Positions 7,255 through 14,780 of a DNA stretch of 16,262 bases are shown here, in pieces (position 1 is the first letter of the stretch; the number at the start of each line of letters is the position of its first letter). Position numbers and translations under genes: made by a program. Origin of the DNA: JBAXTE01 sp038240835 (GTDB lineage Bacteria; Bacteroidota; Bacteroidia; Bacteroidales; WCHB1-69); NCBI GenBank assembly GCA_038240835.1, contig JBBRGJ010000064.1, positions 1 to 16,262 on the forward strand. Direction: 5' to 3'. The notes under the pieces were generated by a model, which was not told the DNA's origin, did not search any database, and worked only from the letters and a program-made list of their open reading frames with translations.

Positions 7255-7902
7255 CTATTCGTCTAAATTTTTCATTAATTTATTCATACTAACGTTAGTT
7301 TCTGCTACCATGCTTTCGCAGAACTGAATGTTGTGTTCGGCAATGATATCAAACCTCGACTCCAAGTTGGATCTTTGGGAAGATGCTCGGTATTTTAAAC
7401 CCAACAAATCTGCGTCTGTGAAATCGCTTAACCCCACTCCCAAATATACGAAGTTCCATTTTAATAAATTTTCATGAGTAGAAATCAATGTTTTTATGGC
7501 CTGGGAAGTATACTCTTTGGAAGCATTTTCTTGTCCATCGGTAATAATTACGGCCATGATGTTGTTTGGTCTTTCGTTTTCGGGCAGAGCAGAAATTTCA
7601 AAATCAGTTTCTTTGACTGCTTGTCCTATTGCATCGTAAAGAGCCGTAAAACCATAAGGTGTATAATCTTCATTAGTGAGTAGATTGATTTGATTCAGGG
7701 GCTTGTTTGCTATCACTAGCGAGGTTTCATTGTTGAATTTATACAGCGAAACGACAACTTTGCCTGTATTCTCCTTTCGTTGTCGTTCGATATACCCATT
7801 AAATCCTCCAACAACATCAGATTGACTGCTTTGCATTGAACCACTTTCATCAATAATAAAAACTGTTTTTAAAAAATTCTTTTTCATAATCTTGTTTTTC
7901 AT
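7255..7902 (-). CDS. Von Willebrand factor A (VWA) domain protein with intact MIDAS
   Basis: A single-domain cytoplasmic VWA protein of 215 aa. The metal-ion-dependent adhesion site is complete: D18-x-S20-x-S22 in FIIDESGSM, Thr86 in TPYGFTALYDAIG, and Asp122 in IITDGQEN. These residues coordinate a divalent metal through which such domains grip partner proteins. No signal peptide or membrane segment is present, so the site of action is intracellular. It resembles the short TerY-like VWA proteins; nothing in the window shows a tellurite-resistance cluster. A second start at M6 (7887) is equally possible. A -7-like TATTTTTG (minus strand, 7916-7923) lies just upstream, but the gene also follows the 340-aa gene by 71 bases and may be read with it. 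Confidence 0.88.
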   Translation of the reverse strand: MKNKIMKKNFLKTVFIIDESGSMQSSQSDVVGGFNGYIERQRKENTGKVVVSLYKFNNETSLVIANKPLNQINLLTNEDYTPYGFTALYDAIGQAVKETDFEISALPENERPNNIMAVIITDGQENASKEYTSQAIKTLISTHENLLKWNFVYLGVGLSDFTDADLLGLKYRASSQRSNLESRFDIIAEHNIQFCESMVAETNVSMNKLMKNLDE

Positions 7903-7973
7903 TTTTGTTATGCCACAAAAATAATCATGAAATATAAGGATACTCTATTTCTGCAACCCTTGCAGAAGTTAAG

Positions 7974-8996
7974 TTATTGATATATCACTAATTGGCGGTC
8001 TATTTTTATTTTCTTGGGATCACCCCTGTATCCAGTGATGTAATAATTTTGGGCAATTTTATCACTCACCACTTTTAAAAAGGCTGCTCGTATGCGGGAG
8101 CAATTTTCGTTAACAGAATTACCCAAAGGGCTTGTTAGGGCTTTAATGCTCAATTTTGACTGCTCAATATCGTCATAAGTAGTTATATTTCGATAGATAG
8201 AGAGTAATTCATCTTCATAATCAGTCAAGTGTTTAAAGGGGATTCCTTCGGGATACTTCAAAAAGAGGAAGAAGAGAGATTTGGGCAACGGAGACATCAC
8301 CACCTCCTTCATGTTGTAATCGCTCAAAAAAATTCGATAATCGTAAGTGATAAAAATTCGACTTAACTTCTGTTCAATTTCTTTAATTTTGTTTAGGATG
8401 TTTGCAATGATTAACAACGAACCCTTTTCTTTTAGTTTTTGGATATTATTTAGAATCTCAGCTTCCAAAATAGAATCATCATAATACAACGAAATATCGT
8501 CTACCTCTTTACAAACAGGACTACCAAGATTAAAAAGAGGATAAGTATGATCGTAGTATTTCTCTATAATATTCGTATTGGTAAATTCTATAAAACTGAT
8601 AAATTGACAAAAAATATCGTCTTTAGCTTTAATTGGCTGAAAATCAACTATTTCATCAGAATATCCAGAGTCTATTGCAATTAAAGCACTTCCACTAAAA
8701 GTTAGATCGTATTTTTCTAAAATAATTCTATACACATCATCTGTTCTCAGATCCTGCAAATTCAAGTTAAGATATGGATAATTATAATCGACTACTTGCT
8801 GATATTCTTCATTTATCAGAAGCAATGGCAAGTATATGAAATTGAGATCATGTTTCCTGAAAACCTCAGCTATATCAATAAAATTAGATTGAATAAAATC
8901 ATTAATTTCTTTACTGAATAAGCTCTCAACGTAAATAACTGTTGTGGAACTGTCATATTCTGTCAAGTTGATTAATGAAGAGCTGGTTTCCGTCAT
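7974..8996 (-). CDS. Uncharacterised 340-aa protein with a conserved C-terminal module
   Basis: An intact frame from ATG at 8996, with no signal peptide. The N-terminal two thirds (1-230) is variable-looking and rich in Ile, Asp and Tyr. The C-terminal part (about 234-335) carries SPLPKSLFFLFLKYPEGIPF, a helical LTDYEDELLSIYR, then LGNSVNENCSRIRAAF and YYITGYRGDPKKIKIDR. From memory, this SPLPK...PEGI...N-S-I/V-N-E-x-C-S-R-I-R...RGxxKKI pattern recurs at the C-terminus of many unnamed Bacteroidota proteins. Its basic close and helix pattern would fit a winged-helix-like nucleic-acid or protein-binding module, but that is inference. It is the first gene behind a perfect promoter (9034-9064) and precedes the VWA gene by 71 bases in the same direction. 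The function is unknown. Confidence 0.82.
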   Translation of the reverse strand: MTETSSSLINLTEYDSSTTVIYVESLFSKEINDFIQSNFIDIAEVFRKHDLNFIYLPLLLINEEYQQVVDYNYPYLNLNLQDLRTDDVYRIILEKYDLTFSGSALIAIDSGYSDEIVDFQPIKAKDDIFCQFISFIEFTNTNIIEKYYDHTYPLFNLGSPVCKEVDDISLYYDDSILEAEILNNIQKLKEKGSLLIIANILNKIKEIEQKLSRIFITYDYRIFLSDYNMKEVVMSPLPKSLFFLFLKYPEGIPFKHLTDYEDELLSIYRNITTYDDIEQSKLSIKALTSPLGNSVNENCSRIRAAFLKVVSDKIAQNYYITGYRGDPKKIKIDRQLVIYQ

Positions 8997-9033
8997 GGTT
9001 TTTAAATTAATTATTTTTTAGCAATTAATGGGT

Positions 9034-9064
9034 CAAAGTTATCATTAATGATTAGGAATCCAAA
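9034..9064 (-). promoter_or_regulatory. Consensus promoter of the 340-aa gene, with a palindrome in the spacer
   Basis: On the minus strand, TTTG (9064-9061), a 19-base spacer, then TAACTTTG (9041-9034): an exact fit to the phylum consensus. The start codon lies 38 bases downstream of the -7 box. The spacer holds a perfect 12-bp palindrome, ATCATTAATGAT (9041-9052), which could be an operator for a dimeric regulator or simply AT-rich chance. Confidence 0.75.
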
Positions 9065-9216
9065 ATCTTTTTTGTTAAGAGGGGAGTTTTTGCCCAAATC
9101 CTCCTTCCAGTTATTTTTTCAAAACTTATCAATCACTCCCCCACTTTTCTCAAAATGAATCGGAATGGTTTTTGATAGATGTATGACTTTTGTATAAATC
9201 CTTAAAGATTAATAAT

Positions 9217-9537
9217 ATGAAACGATTTTTACTTTTATCAGCCACCTTACTTTTGCTTTCGTTTACTTTTATTGCAGACACACCTCTTACAAAAGATTGT
9301 AAGTGTAAAGATTTTAAGATGTATGGCAAAGTAAAGTTTGTAAACAACTTTCCAGATGTGAAAGTACAGTTTGTAGAGAACTTTCCCGACTTAAAGGTAA
9401 AGTATGTAGAACATTTTCCTGACGAGTGTGGAGAGTGGCAGATTGTGGAGAATTTTCCCGATGTAAAAATTCAAATTGTTGAAAATTTCCCGGATTTAAA
9501 AGTAAAAATTGTAAATAATTTTCCAGGCATTCCATAA
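9217..9537 (+). CDS. Small secreted FPD-repeat protein, 106 aa
   Basis: The ATG at 9217 is followed by a signal peptide (MKRFLLLSATLLLLSFTFIA), a short linker with C28 and C30, and six copies of a V-x-(N/H)-F-P-(D/G) motif spaced 11 residues apart: VNNFPD, VENFPD, VEHFPD, VENFPD, VENFPD, VNNFPG (residues 42-104). A five-residue insert containing C71 (ECGEW) breaks the array in the middle. The 11-residue period with alternating hydrophobic residues suggests short beta strands with an FPD turn, as in a small solenoid. The repeated peptide is encoded with different synonymous codons in each copy, so it is maintained by selection rather than recently amplified. A TTG nine codons upstream (9190) would put polar residues before the signal peptide, so ATG is preferred. 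No enzyme family is recognised. Confidence 0.85.
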   Translation: MKRFLLLSATLLLLSFTFIADTPLTKDCKCKDFKMYGKVKFVNNFPDVKVQFVENFPDLKVKYVEHFPDECGEWQIVENFPDVKIQIVENFPDLKVKIVNNFPGIP

Positions 9538-9559
9538 AATGTATCTTTATAAACCAAGA

Positions 9560-9595
9560 AAAAGAGGAACCGGCAACAAAGCCAATTCCTCTTTT
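9560..9595. terminator. Bidirectional hairpin terminator
   Basis: AAAAGAGGAA (9560-9569) pairs perfectly with TTCCTCTTTT (9586-9595), with an inner GGC/GCC. T-rich and A-rich flanks let it serve the FPD-repeat gene on the plus strand and possibly transcripts arriving from arcB on the minus strand. Confidence 0.75.
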
Positions 9596-9607
9596 CTTAT
9601 AAAATCT

Positions 9608-9730
9608 AAAGGTGTTCTAAAAACTTAATTTTTCGAGGCGAGCAAGATTTTTCAATCCGATAATACTGCTGTATGTGAGGATTTAAAAATCGAAGTTCAA
9701 CGCTGAAAAAAAAGTTTTTTGGGCACCTTT
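9608..9730. repeat. 123-bp imperfect inverted repeat between convergent genes
   Basis: The arms start AAAGGTG (9608-9614) and end CACCTTT (9724-9730). They keep pairing inwards: AAAAACTT with AAGTTTTTT, GATTTTTCAATCC with GGATTTAAAAATC, down to ATAC/GTAT around 9664-9674, with only small mismatches and gaps. It abuts the arcB stop codon (9734-9732). The size and near-complete palindromy fit a dispersed Bacteroidota intergenic repeat or MITE. Folded as RNA it would form one long hairpin. No coding sequence is present. Confidence 0.7.
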
Positions 9731-9731
9731 A

Positions 9732-10736
9732 TTAGGCGCCTAGGGTTGCTACCATAACCGCCTTAATAGTATGCATGCGATTTTCGGCTTGGTCAAATAC
9801 CAATGAATTAGCTCCTTCGAAAACATCTTCAGTTACTTCGATTCCGTTTTTCATGCCAAATTGTTCAGCCACATCTTTTCCAACTTTTGTATCCACATTG
9901 TGGTAAGCTGGCAAGCAGTGCATAAATTTCACATCTGGGTGACCGCTTTTTTTCATAATTTCAGCATTCACTTGGTATGGAGTCAACACTTTGATACGTT
10001 CAGCCCAAACTTCTTTAGCTTCGCCCATAGACACCCAAACGTCAGTATGAACAAATTCAGCACCTTTTACAGCTTCTTCAGCGCTTTCGGTGATGGTGAT
10101 TCTTGCACCCGATTTTTCAGCAATTGCATTACACTCTTCAATCAAGCTAGCCTCAGGCCATAAATCTTTTGGAGCGCCAATACGAACATCCATTCCAAGA
10201 ATAGCACCTACCACCAATAAAGAGCGACCCATGTTGAAACGAGCATCTCCTAAATAAGCATAAGATATTTTTTCCATTGGATTGTGAGAATGTTCCATCA
10301 TCGTTAGCACATCCGCCAACATTTGTGTTGGATGCCATTCGTTCGTTAAACCATTCCAAACAGGAACGCCAGCAAACTGACCTAATTCTTCAACAATCAC
10401 TTGACCAAAACCACGATATTCGATGCCGTCGAACATTCTTCCCAAAACGCGAGCTGTATCTTTTACTGTTTCTTTGTGACCCATTTGGCTACCAGTTGGC
10501 TCAAGATAAGTAACGTGAGCTCCTTGATCGTGAGCAGCTACTTCGAAAGCACAACGAGTACGAGTAGAAGTTTTTTCAAAAATCAACGCAATGTTTTTTC
10601 CTTTTAATGTTTGTTGCTCAGTTCCTGCATATTTAGCATTTTTAAGCTGTTTTGATAAGTTTAAAAGAAACACCAATTCTTCTTTTGAAAAATCAAGTTC
10701 TTTTAAAAAATTTCTGTTTCTTAGGTTGAATCCCAT
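9732..10736 (-). CDS. arcB: Ornithine carbamoyltransferase, catabolic type (ArcB/ArgF)
   Basis: Converts citrulline and phosphate to ornithine and carbamoyl phosphate, or the reverse, in the cytoplasm. The family signatures are intact: carbamoyl-phosphate loop S57-T-R-T-R61, HPTQ at 135-138, the ornithine-specific D232-x-x-x-S236-M-G loop, and HCLP at 273-276. The SMG loop separates it from aspartate carbamoyltransferase. The length (334 aa) is that of the E. coli ArgF and ArcB enzymes. Many Bacteroidota make arginine with an acetyl- or succinyl-ornithine transcarbamylase, so a classical enzyme sitting 36 bases after carbamate kinase points to the degradative direction. No arginine deiminase gene is visible in this window. 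Carbamoyltransferase identity is firm; the arcB rather than argF name rests on context. Confidence 0.93.
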   Translation of the reverse strand: MGFNLRNRNFLKELDFSKEELVFLLNLSKQLKNAKYAGTEQQTLKGKNIALIFEKTSTRTRCAFEVAAHDQGAHVTYLEPTGSQMGHKETVKDTARVLGRMFDGIEYRGFGQVIVEELGQFAGVPVWNGLTNEWHPTQMLADVLTMMEHSHNPMEKISYAYLGDARFNMGRSLLVVGAILGMDVRIGAPKDLWPEASLIEECNAIAEKSGARITITESAEEAVKGAEFVHTDVWVSMGEAKEVWAERIKVLTPYQVNAEIMKKSGHPDVKFMHCLPAYHNVDTKVGKDVAEQFGMKNGIEVTEDVFEGANSLVFDQAENRMHTIKAVMVATLGA

Positions 10737-10772
10737 GACAAATTTCTCCTTATTATTTTATATTATTATTAC

Positions 10773-11714
10773 TTACTTAACGATACGAGTTCCACAACCA
10801 TCATTTTTCAACTGAGTTGCTTCTGTAATTACAGCATCAGTTCCGCCATTTTCGACAAACATCATACAAGCTTTTACTTTAGGTTGCATGCTACCAGCAG
10901 CAAAATGACCTTCGTTCATATAGTTTTCGGCTTCTGCCAATGTTACAATTTCTAATTTCTTTTGATCAGGTTTGTTGAAATTAATAAACACATTAGAAAC
11001 ATCCGTTAAAATAAAGAACTCATCCGCTTTTACTTTTACAGCTAACGTAGCAGAAGCTAAGTCTTTATCAATTACAGCATCTACGCCGCTATAATTACCT
11101 TTATCATCGACAATTACAGGAATACCGCCACCACCTACAGTGATTACAATATTTCCTTCGCGAGCTAAGCGTTCCACAATTTGCCAGTTTACAACTTCGA
11201 TTGGTTTTGGAGATGCAACTACTCTTCTCCAGCCTCTATCACGAGGATCTTTTTGAAAAGCGTAACCAAATTCAGCTTCCATTTTATCCGCTTCTTCTTT
11301 AGAATAGAATGGGCCCACAGGTTTTGTTGGATTTTGAAAAGCAGCATCATTTTTATCAACAACAACTGGTGTAATCAAAGAGATAACATTGCGTTGAATT
11401 CCATTTTTCTTCAAAAGATTGCGCAATTGTTGTTCAATCAAGTATGCTATAGAACCTTGAGTTTCGGAAACACAAAAATGCATTGGTTGAGCAGGAATCC
11501 CATAAATACGAGAACCAGCTTCGTGTTGCAACATCACATTACCCACTTGAGGACCATTTCCATGTCCGATTATAATATCATATCCTTTTTTGATAAGTTC
11601 AATCAAATTATCACAAGTAGCTGAAACATTGCTTAATTGTTCGTCGAAAGTACCTTTTTGGTCTCCTCTTAGCAGAGCGTTACCACCAAAGGCAACAACA
11701 GCGAGTTTTTTCAT
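10773..11714 (-). CDS. arcC: Carbamate kinase
   Basis: Transfers phosphate from carbamoyl phosphate to ADP, giving ATP, ammonia and carbon dioxide: the energy-yielding last step of arginine deiminase or citrulline breakdown. The 313-aa sequence shows the amino-acid-kinase fold: AFGGNALLRG at 8-17, GHGNGPQVGN at 50-59, VGGGGIPV at 193-200, and the carbamate-kinase segment SGVDAVIDKDLASATLAVKV at 209-228. It is the first gene of a two-gene operon with arcB, read from a promoter-like site at 11750-11780. Length and motifs are typical and nothing is missing. Confidence 0.96.
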   Translation of the reverse strand: MKKLAVVAFGGNALLRGDQKGTFDEQLSNVSATCDNLIELIKKGYDIIIGHGNGPQVGNVMLQHEAGSRIYGIPAQPMHFCVSETQGSIAYLIEQQLRNLLKKNGIQRNVISLITPVVVDKNDAAFQNPTKPVGPFYSKEEADKMEAEFGYAFQKDPRDRGWRRVVASPKPIEVVNWQIVERLAREGNIVITVGGGGIPVIVDDKGNYSGVDAVIDKDLASATLAVKVKADEFFILTDVSNVFINFNKPDQKKLEIVTLAEAENYMNEGHFAAGSMQPKVKACMMFVENGGTDAVITEATQLKNDGCGTRIVK

Positions 11715-11749
11715 ATTATCTTTTTTTTTCTATTAATAAATTAAGAGTG

Positions 11750-11780
11750 CAAAACTAACTAAATTTATTCAAATCACAAT
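11750..11780 (-). promoter_or_regulatory. Likely promoter of arcC-arcB
   Basis: On the minus strand, TAGTTTTG at 11757-11750 fits the -7 consensus TAnnTTTG. At the right 19-base distance lies ATTG (11780-11777), which matches TTTG at three of four positions. The start codon of arcC is about 36 bases downstream. Confidence 0.6.
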
Positions 11781-11844
11781 GATTTTAGATATGTCTTTGT
11801 TTTTTTAAGATATGTTTGGATCTGTGGGGGAAATGTTTTTGAAA

Positions 11845-12060
11845 AAGGCTTCGCCTGAAGAGTTGAAGAATGGTGACGGGGTAACGGAGTGACGGAGTGA
11901 CGCGCGAAGCGAGACTCTTGCGAAGCAAAACGAGCTTCGCTCTGTCACTCGTCACTTTGTCACTTCTTTCAAGTTGAGCTTCGCTCTGTCACTCGTCACT
12001 CGTCACTCGTTACTTCTTTACTTCTTTACAAAGTCACTTTCTCGAAGAAAAAACCCTCAG
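11845..12060. repeat. Repeat cluster upstream of topA (direct and inverted GTCACTC units)
   Basis: A 25-bp sequence beginning GAGCTTCGCTC and containing GTCACTCGTCACT occurs identically at 11932-11956 and 11976-12000. The second copy runs into tandem GTCACTC heptamers (to about 12010). The complementary form GGAGTGACGGAGTGACG lies at 11886-11902, so the two halves can fold as a long imperfect hairpin around 11903-11931. No reading frame is convincing. Irregular unit lengths and spacers rule out a CRISPR array. With 11715-11844 and 12061-12095, which show nothing else, this fills the spacer between arcC and the topA promoter. Confidence 0.65.
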
Positions 12061-12095
12061 TTTACCTTTATATATTAGTAGGTTTGAAATAAAGA

Positions 12096-12126
12096 TTTCG
12101 ATAAATTAAAAAATACTCTATCTTTG
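12096..12126 (+). promoter_or_regulatory. Likely promoter of topA
   Basis: TATCTTTG at 12119-12126 fits TAnnTTTG. TTTC at 12096-12099 lies 19 bases upstream and matches the -33 TTTG at three of four positions. The topA ATG is 39 bases after the -7 box. Confidence 0.6.
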
Positions 12127-12165
12127 TAGCCAAAAAAAATTGCTGAAAATCAAATTAATCACCGA

Positions 12166-14778
12166 ATGATAAAAAACTTAGTCATAGTAGAGTCACCAGC
12201 TAAAGCGAGAACTATTGAGAACTTTCTTGGTAAAGACTATTTAGTAAGATCTAGCATGGGGCACATTAGAGACTTGCCTTCCAAGGATATAGGAATCGAC
12301 ATTGAGAACAACTTTAACCCAAAATATGAAGTGATGGGTGATAAAGTAAAAATAATTAATGAACTTAAAAAATTAGCTAAGGAGGCCGAAACGGTTTGGT
12401 TAGCGACTGATGAGGATCGCGAGGGGGAAGCAATTTCTTGGCATTTAAAAGAGACTTTGCAACTGAGCGATGATAAAATTAAACGAATTGCATTTCACGA
12501 AATCACAAAAAGCGCCATTGAACATGCTATCAATAACCCTAGAACCATAGATATTGGGTTAGTGGATGCTCAACAAGCGCGTAGAGTCTTAGATCGGATT
12601 GTAGGATTTGAATTATCACCTGTATTGTGGCGGAAAGTAAAACCTTCATTATCAGCAGGAAGAGTTCAGTCGGTAGCGGTTCGATTGATTGTTGAAAGGG
12701 AGAAAGAGATTCACGAATTTGTTACAAAATCTACCTATAAAGTAGTTGGAGAATTTCAAGTAAACGATTCCGTGGGGAAACAGATATTCAAAGCTGATTT
12801 GTCGGAGAAATTTGACACATTAGAGCAAGCTACAAGTTTCTTAGAAGTCTGTAAGACATCCAAATACAGCATTAAATCGATCGATACCACACCTGGTAAA
12901 AAATCGCCAGCACCTCCTTTTACCACTTCTACTTTGCAACAAGAAGCGAGTCGCAAGCTTGGATTTTCGGTATCGAGAACCATGACCGTTGCTCAACAGT
13001 TGTACGAAAGTGGAAAAATCACATACATGCGTACCGATTCGGTCAATTTATCGGACATGGCAATTGGGGCGGCAAAAAATGAGATTATCTCACAATACGG
13101 TCAAGAATATTCCAAAACCAGAAAATTTGCGACCAAGACAAAAGGTGCGCAAGAGGCTCACGAGGCCATACGTCCTTCATACATAAATCAACATTCCATC
13201 GATGGAGATGCATCGGCACGTCGCTTGTACGAGCTGATTTGGAAGCGCACCATCGCTTCTCAAATGAGTGATGCCCAATTGGAACGCACCACAATTACGG
13301 TAGAAATTTCAAATGCATCACAAACATTCCTCTCAGTAGGAGAAGTAATCAAATTTGATGGATTTTTGAAAGTCTATTTAGAATCCAACGACGATGAAAA
13401 TGAAGACAGCGACAGCAACTTATTACCTCCAGTAAAAAAAGGCGATTCGCTTACTGCCGTTCAAATAATTGCCCACGAAAAGTACTCATTGCATCCTCCA
13501 AGATATACGGAAGCCAGTTTGGTAAAAAAACTTGAAGAGCTAGGAATTGGCCGTCCATCTACGTATGCGCCAATTATTTCGACGATTCAAAAAAGAGATT
13601 ATGTCATCCGCGAAGATCGCCCTGCAAGTACCAGAGAGGTGAATGTGTTGACTTTAAAAGCAACCAAAATCACCCACGATGTTAAATCAGAAAATTTTGG
13701 CCAAGAAAAAGCAAAAATGTTCCCTACCGATATTGGGGTGGTTGTAACCAACTTTTTAGCATCTAATTTTGTCGATATCATGAACTACAACTTCACCGCA
13801 AAAGTGGAAAAAGAGTTTGATGAAATTGCAGAAGGCAAAATTAAATGGTCGAACATGATGGCAAGTTTTTACAACAAATTTCATCCTCAAGTTGAAATCA
13901 CATTAAAAACATCCGAAAAAGTTAGTGGTGAAAGAGAGTTGGGAACAGATCCAAAAACTGGAAAAAAGGTAATTGCCCGATTGGGTCGTTTTGGCGCTAT
14001 GGTCCAAATAGGCGTTAGCGACGAAGAGGAAAAACCAAAATTTGCTAGTTTAAATAAAACACAATCCATAGAGACTATTTCGCTAGAAGAGGCCTTAAAA
14101 TTATTTGATTTACCAAAAACAGTGGGTCTTTTTGAAGAGAAAGAAATTGTAGTTGCCATTGGCAGATTTGGTCCATACATCAAACACAACAGCATTTTTG
14201 TATCGATTCCAAAAACTTTCGATCCAATGACCATCACCTTAGAAGAGACGATTGAGATCATTAAAGATAAACGAATTCAAAACGAGAAAAACGCACCACG
14301 TTCATTGGGGAAACACAATGAAGAAGAGGTGTTAGTCGCCGTAGGCAGATATGGTCCATACATTAAAATTGGAGCAAAAAACTATGCATTGCCACGAAAA
14401 ACTGATGCTTCTCTGCTTACGTTAGCCGAAGCAGTTAAATTAGCCGAAGAGAACGACACCAAAAACGTATTGGCTCAATTTGAAGAGGATGATTCCATCA
14501 AAGTGATGTCAGGCAGATACGGAGCCTACATTGCAATGGGTAAAAACAATTACAAAATACCTGTAGGAAAAACTCCAGAAACACTGACATACGCAGAGTG
14601 TAAAGCGATTATAGAGTCATCTCCAGCCACTGGCAAGAGTTCAAAAACTACAACTAAGTCTTCGACAAAATCTGCTGCAAAACCAGCGACTAAGTCTACT
14701 ACAAAAGCAGCCGCAAAACCTAAAACTGTCACAAAAAAGTCGGCTACTGCTAAAAAAACAACGACCAAAAAGAAATAA
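12166..14778 (+). CDS. topA: DNA topoisomerase I (type IA)
   Basis: Relaxes negative supercoils behind transcription and replication by cutting one strand through a tyrosine link. The Toprim domain begins VIVESPAKARTIENFLG, with catalytic E9, and carries D82-E-D84-R-E-G-E for magnesium. The core carries SAGRVQSVAVRLIVEREKEI and the active-site motif GKITYMRTDS with Tyr287 and Arg289; RPSTYAPIISTIQKRDYV is also present. In place of the zinc ribbons of the E. coli enzyme, the C-terminal part (about 590-800) has four repeats with a GR(F/Y)G-x-(Y/V)-(I/V) core, as in many Bacteroidota. It then ends in a Lys/Ala/Thr/Ser-rich tail of about 50 residues that probably binds DNA. The ureohydrolase-like gene starts 2 bases after the stop. 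Confidence 0.97.
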   Translation: MIKNLVIVESPAKARTIENFLGKDYLVRSSMGHIRDLPSKDIGIDIENNFNPKYEVMGDKVKIINELKKLAKEAETVWLATDEDREGEAISWHLKETLQLSDDKIKRIAFHEITKSAIEHAINNPRTIDIGLVDAQQARRVLDRIVGFELSPVLWRKVKPSLSAGRVQSVAVRLIVEREKEIHEFVTKSTYKVVGEFQVNDSVGKQIFKADLSEKFDTLEQATSFLEVCKTSKYSIKSIDTTPGKKSPAPPFTTSTLQQEASRKLGFSVSRTMTVAQQLYESGKITYMRTDSVNLSDMAIGAAKNEIISQYGQEYSKTRKFATKTKGAQEAHEAIRPSYINQHSIDGDASARRLYELIWKRTIASQMSDAQLERTTITVEISNASQTFLSVGEVIKFDGFLKVYLESNDDENEDSDSNLLPPVKKGDSLTAVQIIAHEKYSLHPPRYTEASLVKKLEELGIGRPSTYAPIISTIQKRDYVIREDRPASTREVNVLTLKATKITHDVKSENFGQEKAKMFPTDIGVVVTNFLASNFVDIMNYNFTAKVEKEFDEIAEGKIKWSNMMASFYNKFHPQVEITLKTSEKVSGERELGTDPKTGKKVIARLGRFGAMVQIGVSDEEEKPKFASLNKTQSIETISLEEALKLFDLPKTVGLFEEKEIVVAIGRFGPYIKHNSIFVSIPKTFDPMTITLEETIEIIKDKRIQNEKNAPRSLGKHNEEEVLVAVGRYGPYIKIGAKNYALPRKTDASLLTLAEAVKLAEENDTKNVLAQFEEDDSIKVMSGRYGAYIAMGKNNYKIPVGKTPETLTYAECKAIIESSPATGKSSKTTTKSSTKSAAKPATKSTTKAAAKPKTVTKKSATAKKTTTKKK

Positions 14779-14780
14779 TC

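Noticed and set aside
7074..7292. Plus-strand Cys-rich frame between the TPR and VWA genes
   Set aside because: It is antisense to the Cys/His small protein, which has a signal peptide and a recognisable motif on the minus strand.
7255..7902. Tellurite-resistance (ter) cluster based on the TerY-like VWA protein
   Set aside because: No TerD-type, TerC, kinase or phosphatase partner is present in the window.
9314..9535. Minus-strand frame opposite the FPD repeats
   Set aside because: Its repeats simply mirror the FPD codons; the plus strand has the signal peptide and conserved periodicity.
11886..12010. CRISPR array
   Set aside because: Repeat units are 7-25 bp, irregularly spaced, partly inverted and without unique spacers; no cas gene is nearby.
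14550..14768. Minus-strand hydrophobic reading frame opposite the topA tail
   Set aside because: It is the antisense of the repetitive Lys/Ala/Thr codons of topA; no independent start signal or family resemblance.
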